The translations under genes and the position numbers were made by a program. The notes beneath the pieces are model-generated. The model searched no databases. It worked only from the letters and a program-made list of their open reading frames with translations, and was not told the origin of the DNA. From assembly GCA_050180015.1 (NCBI GenBank), contig JBFXEO010000068.1, positions 1-12,783 of the forward strand: a DNA stretch of 12,783 bases, read 5' to 3'. Below are positions 6,637-12,783 of the stretch, piece after piece. Position 1 is the first letter of the stretch. Each line of letters begins with the position of its first letter. The DNA is from JBFXEO01 sp050180015 (GTDB taxonomy: Bacteria; Bacteroidota; Bacteroidia; Bacteroidales; Tenuifilaceae).

Positions 6637-7560
6637 CTAAGGATTAACAAGATTATTGCGCAACTTTTGAATGCTATCTATAATTTTTCTGTAAGTTTCA
6701 TCGTCCATGCTAACGATCTGCTTGTCCCTTTGTTTGAAGGTTAATACGCCATCAATCTCAACCATTTCGGGTTCCTCCAATTCGTATGTAATTTTCACGT
6801 TTTCAAACAAAACCCTAAGATCATCAATATCGGCCAAAAACTTTGCCATACTGGCATCTTTTTCATAAACTTTTAACAGGGCAACCAAAAAACCAAGAAT
6901 TGTCTTTTGCTCTCCTATGGTTTCTCTAATCCGTTCATGGTCGCTGATATTGGCAACCCGAGTGGTAAGGTAGGCCCCCTCAACCCAAACTCCGGCAACA
7001 ATGGCAGAGCTGAGCATTGAACGGTTGGTTTCCCGAAGGTAGTTGTCGATACGGCTAAAGCTTTGCTGGGAGATAGTAATCAACGAATCAAGGTTTTCGT
7101 TGTTCGTGGCCAGCCGTTTCAACGTGGAAAAATCGAAAAACTGGCCAACCTGAATATCATCAGCCAGGCGCTTTATGACAGAAATATAATCAACAACAAA
7201 GGATGTTTTCTCGTACATGTTCAGGTAACCCAAATCGCAACCATAAACCCCCAGGGCCAAGGCTTTTTCAAAGCTAGTGTTAAATTTTTCGGATGATTTG
7301 GTGCTAGCCAAAAAATCTTTATCGAATGGTATTTTTAATCCTTTAATCAGGGCTGCTGTTTCCACTGGCGACGCTATATTCTGCATCATTTCATCAATCA
7401 CCGGTTTGCCCAAAACCGGAAGAGTTACACTATCATGGGTCAAATTTTCCGGGATATCGAATTCTTGGCTCACGTCAATATCGGAGCTGCACGATTTACA
7501 GGATGAAAAAGTAACTCCAACAAAGAGAATAAGCAGTAAATTTAATAACCTCCTATTCAT
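6637..7560 (-). CDS. Lipoprotein of unknown function linked to the exporter
   Basis: This 307-residue protein starts MNRRLLNLLLILFVGV and has a lipobox FSSC ending at Cys21, so it is probably lipid-anchored after signal peptidase II cleavage. The mature part is mostly helical and soluble by eye. It includes FEKALALGVYGCDLGYLNMY, a central SRIDNYLRETNRSMLSSAIV and GVWVEGAYLTT, and a charged C-terminal helix (YRKIIDSIQKLRNN). I do not recognise the family. An upstream in-frame ATG at 7662 would extend into the exporter gene and would bury the signal peptide at residue 35, so ATG 7560 is chosen. It lies 58 bases downstream of the exporter gene and 14 bases before the small secreted protein. The context suggests an envelope partner of the exporter, which is inference. 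Confidence 0.8.
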   Translation of the reverse strand: MNRRLLNLLLILFVGVTFSSCKSCSSDIDVSQEFDIPENLTHDSVTLPVLGKPVIDEMMQNIASPVETAALIKGLKIPFDKDFLASTKSSEKFNTSFEKALALGVYGCDLGYLNMYEKTSFVVDYISVIKRLADDIQVGQFFDFSTLKRLATNNENLDSLITISQQSFSRIDNYLRETNRSMLSSAIVAGVWVEGAYLTTRVANISDHERIRETIGEQKTILGFLVALLKVYEKDASMAKFLADIDDLRVLFENVKITYELEEPEMVEIDGVLTFKQRDKQIVSMDDETYRKIIDSIQKLRNNLVNP

Positions 7561-7618
7561 GGCAAAGTTTAAGATTATATGAAAATCTTCAATAATTGTG
7601 AGTAAAGATAAGAAAAAA

Positions 7619-10600
7619 TTATTTGGGCAACGAAGGCATCCGGATTTTTGAGAACAGATCAATAAGTTTTTTAAGTGATTCGTAGTATAAAGTAATGTAC
7701 AACAATACGGTCATAGCCCACAGGGCTGCTATATTGAACCAGAACGTATCGAAGTACATACCCAGGAAGTACTTGCGTGGAGCAAGAAAATGGGAGCGAA
7801 AATCGAGCAGGTTATTGGGCGTCGGATCACGATAAACCGGATCGTACTGCTGAACCAATTCATCGTTGAATAGTAATATTTTATTTTTTTCGAACGACTT
7901 CATGGCCATGTCGGCCAAACCTTCGTTATGGTAGGCACGGCGTTTAGCCTCGTATAATTTAGGGTTCGTGCTAACCAAATATTCCACTATGCGATCCCGC
8001 TTTTGCGTTTGTACCTGAAATATATTCCCATAAAAACGTTTAAGTGCTTCTATATAGTCAATTAAAGCGTAGGCAGTCTCCTCGTCAAACTTCTCGGGGG
8101 TAAGCCTATCGGTATAGTTGAATGGAACTGATGGTGACGCGTGTGTGGTTTCCGATATAACGGTTTTCTGGACAACCGGCAAATTTTTCCTAAATATTTC
8201 CTGAACCTGGGGGGCATCCCTTCTGTCCATAGCATCAATACAGTCCATTGCTCTTTTTTCCACCTCGGGAATATAGTAAACCAGCTTATAGTCGGCATTG
8301 CGCTGTATCTTTTCTATACCGTAAAAAACTTTCTGAAAGTCGTTATCCTTAAATTGATGCACCACTAATGCCTCGTACCCCCATTTTGTAATCATGAACT
8401 CGGCAATCCACGGAACCTTATTAAAACTTCCAACAGAACGGTTCAGCTTTTCGAAGCTGAACATCGCCCCCGAAAGTACCATCATGGGTATCATCACCAA
8501 TGGGATAACAATGTAAATTGTTACCGCCGAGTTAAATGTTGCCGAAATATTTAAACCAAGCATGTTTGCACATGCTGCCGTGGAAAAAAGCACCAACCAG
8601 TAGTCAAAATACATTCCACGGATTTGAAGGATCCAGTTGGCAATTAAAACAAATGTAACCGTTTGAATGGCCGAAAGTAAAAATAGAATGGCTATTTTGG
8701 AAAAGAGATAGCTAGATCGGCTTAAATTCAGAAAAGCTTCGCGCTTGAGTATTTTTCTATCGCGGAAAATTTCCTCGGCACTCACCGTTAACCCAATGAA
8801 AAGAGCTACAATTAATGCCATGAAAAGGTATATTGGGATATTTTCGTTCTCCCTAAAGATGTAAATATCGGAGTTGGGATCGGCTATATAGCGTATTACG
8901 TACGCCAAGATGAATGCCAGAATGGGCGTTTCGAGTAAATTCAATATGATATACTGTGTGTTGCTAATTTTTGAAAGTAAATCGCGCTTGGTGTATATCA
9001 AGAATTGTTTTATCCGCGACGGAATATTCAGAGAACGGGGCGGTTCGGCGGTTTCACCGGCTACTGGCTGCAGCTTGATATTCTCCTTAAAGTATTCTTC
9101 CCACTTGTGGGGGGATACCTTGCGGATGGGGGTATAACGTCCGAACTCATCAACCACTCGAGCCTCAATTATATTGAAAAGAAGTTCCGGATTAACGTTG
9201 CCACAAACGGGACATTCACCCACATCGCTGTTAATTTGCATGTCTATCCGCTTGAAGTACATTACTGCTTCAACCGGGTTACCGTAATATATCATGTAGC
9301 CACCCATGTCGAGGATCATCATGTTGTCGAACATCTTATAAATATCCGACGACGGCTGGTGAATGACTACAAATATTAGCTTACCTTTCAGGGTTAACTC
9401 CCTGAGTAAATCCATTACATTTTCGGAATCGCGCGATGAAAGGCCAGAGGTTGGCTCATCGACAAACAGTATGAATGGTTCGCGTATTAACTCTAGGGCT
9501 ATGTTCAGGCGCTTACGTTGTCCTCCTGAAATCATCTTATTCAGGGGGGTTCCTACCTTCAAGTCCTTGCGTTCCAACAGGCCAAGGTTTGCAAGGGTTT
9601 TATCGACCATTGCAACTATCTCTTCCTCGGTTTTATCTTTAAAGCAAAGTTTGGCGTTGTAGTATAGGTTTTCAAAAACGGTTAGCTCCTCAATTAACAG
9701 GTCATCCTGGGGAATGACTCCGATTACACCTTCGAGTTTATCCTTCTCGCCGGGCAAATCGTATCCATTAATCAGTACACGCCCCGAGGTCGGTTTCTCA
9801 ATTCCTGCCAGCACGTTCAGCAATGTGGTTTTTCCGGCCCCGCTGGCCCCCATAATACCAACCAACTTACCGTGTCCCTCGCTGAAGGAAATATTACGTA
9901 AACCTACCCCACCGGTTTTGAATTGATAGCCAACATCCTCAACCTTATACGATATTCTTACTGCGGTTGTATCGGCCAAAAAGTGGGCTACAACATCGGT
10001 ATAGTAAACGGGCTTACCCTTGGGCAGCTTTAAAGAGCTCCCACTGGCAAATAGGTAAATTCTGCGATTGCTAATTGGCAAGCCATTCAAAAAAACATCC
10101 TCGTTTCCCGTATAGCGCAGGAAATAAAGGTCTTCGCTTTTAATCTGTAAAATGTAAATGTATCCGTCGAGAGCTTCTGTAGATATATGCTTACAGGCAG
10201 TTCCGCTCGCCTCTTTATCGTGGATGGAAAGGATGCTGCTAAAATCTAACTCTTCGGGAGTATTTTTAACGACAAAACCTTCAATATCGGCAATTTCCTC
10301 CCGGGTTAACTTAAATACCTCGGCCACAGTGTTGATAATGGCCATACGCTGGTCGGTAAATTTCCGATCGGCATTGATGAGCTCATATAAACGAACCAGT
10401 ACAACTATTTTTTGCTTTTGGGTAAGGGTTTTGTTAATTTTCTTACAGATACCCAAAATTCTTACCGAATCTTTTACAGAGGTTAACTTCCGCTTACCTT
10501 TATCTTCATCGGGGGTATCTTCCTTCTCAAGTAAACCGGCATGTTCATCGAACAGCTGAATGTATTCACTTACAGCTTCATCATTCAGCTGTTGGGTGAG

Positions 10601-10702
10601 GAAGTTTACCACATAATCGCGCTCCTTAAGCTCAACCCCTTCATCCTGTTTTGCAATAATTGCAAAAAGCTGCATTAACGCTTTGAGAATTTCCTCACTC
10701 AT
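7619..10702 (-). CDS. ABCG-type (ABC-2) exporter with TerB-like N-terminus and large extracytoplasmic loop
   Basis: This is a 1027-residue half-transporter fusion. Residues 1-145 are helical and resemble a TerB-like domain. Residues about 177-243 resemble a degenerate FHA fold (DVFLNGLPI at 202-210). The nucleotide-binding domain has Walker A GASGAGKT (285-292), Q-loop Gln332, signature SGGQ (392-395), Walker B ILFVDEP (Asp415, Glu416) and switch His448. All catalytic residues are present, so it should hydrolyse ATP. A CPVCG motif (497-501) links it to the membrane domain, with helices near 585-605, 624-642, 667-690, 700-720, 728-748 and 986-1006. The NBD-before-TMD order is that of the ABCG/White family. 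About 235 residues lie between the last two helices, on the outer face by ABCG topology, far longer than in eukaryotic ABCG proteins. The substrate is unknown. It starts 34 bases after the siaC-like stop. Confidence 0.9.
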   Translation of the reverse strand: MSEEILKALMQLFAIIAKQDEGVELKERDYVVNFLTQQLNDEAVSEYIQLFDEHAGLLEKEDTPDEDKGKRKLTSVKDSVRILGICKKINKTLTQKQKIVVLVRLYELINADRKFTDQRMAIINTVAEVFKLTREEIADIEGFVVKNTPEELDFSSILSIHDKEASGTACKHISTEALDGYIYILQIKSEDLYFLRYTGNEDVFLNGLPISNRRIYLFASGSSLKLPKGKPVYYTDVVAHFLADTTAVRISYKVEDVGYQFKTGGVGLRNISFSEGHGKLVGIMGASGAGKTTLLNVLAGIEKPTSGRVLINGYDLPGEKDKLEGVIGVIPQDDLLIEELTVFENLYYNAKLCFKDKTEEEIVAMVDKTLANLGLLERKDLKVGTPLNKMISGGQRKRLNIALELIREPFILFVDEPTSGLSSRDSENVMDLLRELTLKGKLIFVVIHQPSSDIYKMFDNMMILDMGGYMIYYGNPVEAVMYFKRIDMQINSDVGECPVCGNVNPELLFNIIEARVVDEFGRYTPIRKVSPHKWEEYFKENIKLQPVAGETAEPPRSLNIPSRIKQFLIYTKRDLLSKISNTQYIILNLLETPILAFILAYVIRYIADPNSDIYIFRENENIPIYLFMALIVALFIGLTVSAEEIFRDRKILKREAFLNLSRSSYLFSKIAILFLLSAIQTVTFVLIANWILQIRGMYFDYWLVLFSTAACANMLGLNISATFNSAVTIYIVIPLVMIPMMVLSGAMFSFEKLNRSVGSFNKVPWIAEFMITKWGYEALVVHQFKDNDFQKVFYGIEKIQRNADYKLVYYIPEVEKRAMDCIDAMDRRDAPQVQEIFRKNLPVVQKTVISETTHASPSVPFNYTDRLTPEKFDEETAYALIDYIEALKRFYGNIFQVQTQKRDRIVEYLVSTNPKLYEAKRRAYHNEGLADMAMKSFEKNKILLFNDELVQQYDPVYRDPTPNNLLDFRSHFLAPRKYFLGMYFDTFWFNIAALWAMTVLLYITLYYESLKKLIDLFSKIRMPSLPK

Positions 10703-10736
10703 GGTTTAAACCGGTTGGAAGAATTTAAAAGAAAAA

Positions 10737-11120
10737 CTAACTCAACGTATAACCCACCTGCTCAAAGGGGACATCTACAATTTCAGCATATTCCTCTCCT
10801 GCTTCCTGCATGTCCTCGTCGTCTTCGGGGTAATACCAACGAATCAGCACATCGTTTCCACTTTCGTGCATTTGCTCCAGCTTCATCAGAACATCCAGCA
10901 ATAGCTTTGAGCTGGCGGTGTTGAAGTACACCAGCTTAAAGGTGAAAATTGTTTTTCCGTTGGGTGACGATGAATACTCATCGAGCCAACTCAGAATCGG
11001 GTCGTAAAATGCTGTTACATCCTCGGGAAGAGACCGCCCGGAAATTTCAAAAATTTCGTTTTCAGCATCCAGGATAACTGTCGGGGTGTCATCGGTCCCC
11101 ATTATTTTGATGGTTTCCAT
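10737..11120 (-). CDS. siaC: SiaC-family (DUF1987) regulatory phosphoprotein, copy 2
   Basis: This is a 127-residue member of the DUF1987/SiaC family. The core SLPEDVTAFYDPI (30-42) and VYFNTASSKLLLDVL (64-78) are conserved. Thr68 sits in the NTxSSK motif at the same number as the Thr68 phosphorylated by SiaB in Pseudomonas SiaC. The C-terminal third is strongly acidic (YYPEDDEDMQEAGEE). It lies 13 bases after the SiaB-like gene and 34 bases before the exporter gene, so kinase, substrate and exporter are probably on one mRNA. By family knowledge it would switch between a kinase-bound or phosphorylated form and a free form that binds an effector. Which effector is not shown; the neighbouring exporter's cytoplasmic N-terminal region is one possibility. 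No diguanylate cyclase gene is in view. Confidence 0.88.
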   Translation of the reverse strand: METIKIMGTDDTPTVILDAENEIFEISGRSLPEDVTAFYDPILSWLDEYSSSPNGKTIFTFKLVYFNTASSKLLLDVLMKLEQMHESGNDVLIRWYYPEDDEDMQEAGEEYAEIVDVPFEQVGYTLS

Positions 11121-11133
11121 ATCTTTTTAAATT

Positions 11134-11709
11134 TTACTCGTTTCTGGAAATAGTTGAAGTTAAAATGAAGAAGTGTGTATCTTCATCGATAGGCAGGAAG
11201 TGGTACTCCAGCTTGCGTCCAGTTTTACGGGCAATATCAATAAAACCCAAACCAGCGCCACCTTTCTCCGATAAGCGACCCTCGCGCATTTGTGTTTTGT
11301 AAAGTTGTTTTAATCCTTCCTTGTCAAGCGTATTAATGTAGTCAAGGATTTTGGATAATTCATCAATTTTACTATTCTCTATAACGTTCCCGGTGGTAAC
11401 ATGGTACTCCACATCGCCCTTGCTAACCATAAAAATTCCACGGCCAGCAAACAGGAAATCGTCAGAGCCAAAGCTGTCGGCATGTTTACTAATGTTTTGA
11501 AGGCATTCCACCATTACATGGAATACTTTTTTCTGGACAGAATTGGACTCCTCCTCCTTGGCCATATTTGACTCTGTAAGCGAGGTAAAAGCTTTTGTAA
11601 TCTGGTGGGTAATTTCGCCCTCGTAAACGAGGGTAATTTCGTGAGCCTTCATCGACTTGTAGAAGTCGTAAACGAACTCAAGAAATCCTCTAACATTTTT
11701 CTTATCCAT
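11134..11709 (-). CDS. siaB: SiaB-family GHKL protein kinase (DUF6272)
   Basis: This 191-residue protein has a GHKL/anti-sigma-factor-kinase-like fold. The N-box is FHVMVECLQNISKHA (63-77) with Glu68 and Asn72, which bind Mg2+-ATP. The glycine-rich lid is EKGGAGLGFIDIARKTG (148-164) with Gly150, Gly151, Gly153 and Gly155. The C-terminal strand is HFFILTSTI. In Pseudomonas, SiaB phosphorylates SiaC; the same role is inferred here because a SiaC-family gene follows 13 bases downstream. No transmembrane segment or separate sensor is present, so input probably comes through the opposing phosphatase. Length agrees with the family. A near-perfect palindrome lies directly upstream of its ATG. Confidence 0.87.
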   Translation of the reverse strand: MDKKNVRGFLEFVYDFYKSMKAHEITLVYEGEITHQITKAFTSLTESNMAKEEESNSVQKKVFHVMVECLQNISKHADSFGSDDFLFAGRGIFMVSKGDVEYHVTTGNVIENSKIDELSKILDYINTLDKEGLKQLYKTQMREGRLSEKGGAGLGFIDIARKTGRKLEYHFLPIDEDTHFFILTSTISRNE

Positions 11710-11713
11710 AGCC

Positions 11714-11734
11714 CGTAAAATTATATAATTTACG
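11714..11734. repeat. Near-perfect 21-base palindrome upstream of siaB
   Basis: CGTAAA and TTTACG flank a self-complementary AT core; deleting one A makes the 20 remaining bases a perfect palindrome. It lies in the 39-base gap between the phosphatase stop and the siaB start, four bases from the siaB ATG. It could be a protein-binding site or an RNA hairpin near the start codon. The AT-rich context makes chance possible. Confidence 0.4.
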
Positions 11735-11748
11735 AATATTAAGCAATT

Positions 11749-12627
11749 TTAGAACTCAATTCCAATTAACAGGATATCGTCAACCTGCTTCAGGCTGCCT
11801 TTAAACCCTTCGAAATCTTTCGAGAAAACCTCCGACAATTCAGGCATCGATAATTTTTGATTATTCATTATCACGTCCCGTACCCGCTGAGGGCTATACT
11901 TGTGTTTATCATCGCCTCCAATCTGATCCACAATTCCATCGGAAAAAAAGAATACCCGATCGCCTGTTTGTATGTGAATTATATGGTTTTCAAAATTTTC
12001 CTCGGTTTTCTTTGGATGGGGAATACCCCCAATTGCCTTACGGTTTCCCTTGTATTCGATTAGTTCGCCTTTCCGAACCAGGTAAAGGGGCCTATGCGCA
12101 CCAGCATAATGAAGTTCCTTTTTCTTAGGAATAATCTTACAGAAAGCTATATCCATTCCATCGCGGGCATCGGCATCGGGCCTGTCCTGCTTTAAAGTTT
12201 TTCGAACATCAAAATGCAACCTGTCTAAGATTTCTCCTGCCGTGTAGGAAGAGTCATGGTCAACCAGGTTGTTCAGGGTAAAATAGCCGATGAAGGAAAG
12301 GAGTGCACCCGGAACACCATGCCCGGTACAGTCCACTGCGGCGATGTAAATAAAATCATCTTTCAGGAAGAACCAGGGGAAGTCGCCGCTAACCACATCG
12401 CGCGGATAGTAATATATGAAAGATTTGGGAAGATGCTGGCGAATTATTCTATTGTTCGGAAGAATTGAGGTTTGGATACGCTGGGCATAGTTAATGCTCT
12501 CGGTGATTTTCCGATTCTTATCCTGAATTTCCATCTCTATTCGCTTAGCTTCAGTAACATCGTGGCCCACGAAAAGAATAGTTTCAAGCTCGTTCTCGTT
12601 AAACTCAGGAATGGCCACAACGTGCAT
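11749..12627 (-). CDS. SpoIIE/PP2C-type serine/threonine phosphatase with partial PAS domain (SiaA-like)
   Basis: From the first ATG after an in-frame TAG, this frame encodes 292 residues. Residues 1-33 are the end of a PAS/PAC domain (TILFVGHDVTEAKRIEMEI). A helical, probably coiled-coil linker follows at 33-58 (SINYAQRIQTSILP, common in Bacteroidota SpoIIE proteins). The PP2C-like domain has the metal and catalytic landmarks PRDVVSGD (75-82), AAVDCTGHGVPGA (96-108, Asp99), FSDG (228-231, Asp230) and the final VDDILLIGIEF (282-292, Asp283 and Asp284). It is complete and should be Mn2+/Mg2+-dependent. By analogy with SiaA it would dephosphorylate the SiaC-like proteins. The reading frame continues upstream of the ATG with clear PAS-like sequence apart from one TAG, so the original protein was longer. 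Whether the 292-residue product is made is unknown; no ribosome-binding site is apparent at 12627. Confidence 0.8.
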   Translation of the reverse strand: MHVVAIPEFNENELETILFVGHDVTEAKRIEMEIQDKNRKITESINYAQRIQTSILPNNRIIRQHLPKSFIYYYPRDVVSGDFPWFFLKDDFIYIAAVDCTGHGVPGALLSFIGYFTLNNLVDHDSSYTAGEILDRLHFDVRKTLKQDRPDADARDGMDIAFCKIIPKKKELHYAGAHRPLYLVRKGELIEYKGNRKAIGGIPHPKKTEENFENHIIHIQTGDRVFFFSDGIVDQIGGDDKHKYSPQRVRDVIMNNQKLSMPELSEVFSKDFEGFKGSLKQVDDILLIGIEF

Positions 12628-12783
12628 GATGGTATTGCCCAGCTGCGAAGCAAAGGAAAAATCGCCCTCAACCTTTTCCTTGTGAACCTAAACGCTTTTA
12701 ATGGCGTCCTTAATGAAATCGGTTAAAGTATGATTCAGCTCAAGCGATGAAAGGGTTTGATTTATCAAATATTTATAGTAAAT
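12628..12783 (-). pseudogene. Upstream part of the PAS-phosphatase frame, interrupted by an in-frame TAG
   Basis: The same minus-strand frame is open from the right window edge for 31 codons (IYYKYLINQTLSSLELNHTL then TDFIKDAIKSV), meets TAG at 12690-12688, and then continues for 20 more codons (VHKEKVEGDFSFASQLGNTI) directly into the ATG at 12627. Together these segments and the start of the downstream ORF read as one PAS domain ending in GHDVTEAKR, so the stop lies inside a domain. A single base change would restore a sense codon (for example AAG or CAG). It may be a real nonsense mutation, a sequencing or assembly error, or the boundary of a split gene. TAG is the ordinary stop of at least five other genes here, so general recoding of TAG is unlikely. 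Confidence 0.7.

Noticed and set aside
7561..7662. A longer start for the lipoprotein, beginning inside the exporter gene.
   Set aside because: It would place the signal peptide and lipobox more than 30 residues from the N-terminus. ATG 7560 gives a standard lipoprotein.
9005..9379. A plus-strand open frame of 124 codons opposite the exporter gene, and other long antisense frames in this region.
   Set aside because: They are shadows of the exporter gene, which has complete ABC motifs; their translations show no domain features.
10703..10716. Overlapping small palindromes GGTTTAAACC and AACCGGTT before the exporter start.
   Set aside because: They are short and of a kind expected by chance, with no second copy seen near a comparable gene.

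Overview
The window looks like a chromosomal piece of a Bacteroidota bacterium, probably Bacteroidales/Marinilabiliales-like. Base composition is moderately AT-rich. Upstream regions carry Bacteroidota-type promoters (a TTG/TTTG box, 18-19 bases, then TAnnTTTG), there are no obvious Shine-Dalgarno tracts, and the protein sequences (AspS N-terminus, TadA, the U32 protein, the Sia-like proteins) are of the kind seen in that phylum. No tRNA, rRNA, CRISPR array, insertion sequence or phage gene was seen.

Positions 1-5525 are housekeeping. A truncated aspS (aspartyl-tRNA synthetase) runs off the left edge on the minus strand. Divergent from it is tadA (tRNA A34 deaminase). An exported TPR protein follows with its own promoter and a strong intrinsic terminator. 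Next is a tight plus-strand trio: a Cof-type HAD phosphatase, an RlhA-like U32 protein and a COG1092-type rRNA methyltransferase that shares an ATGA stop/start overlap with the U32 gene. Much of this half concerns tRNA charging and RNA modification.

Positions 5605-12783 are the more unusual half. A SiaC-family (DUF1987) protein has its own promoter on the plus strand. Facing it is a minus-strand block of six genes with gaps of 13-58 bases. In transcription order these are a PAS-SpoIIE/PP2C phosphatase (SiaA-like), a SiaB-family GHKL kinase, a second SiaC-family protein, a 1027-residue ABCG-type exporter with a TerB-like N-terminus and a very large predicted extracytoplasmic loop, a lipoprotein, and a small secreted protein. 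Both SiaC proteins carry a threonine at residue 68 in a YxNTxSSK motif. This matches the phosphorylated threonine of Pseudomonas SiaC in number and, I infer, in function.

The simplest reading is a complete phosphatase/kinase/antagonist partner switch. It would sense a signal through the PAS domain and act on, or be read out by, the co-transcribed exporter and its envelope partners, rather than a diguanylate cyclase as in Pseudomonas. No GGDEF gene is in view. The PAS-phosphatase frame contains an in-frame TAG at 12688-12690. It is therefore either broken, mis-sequenced or re-initiated at an internal ATG.
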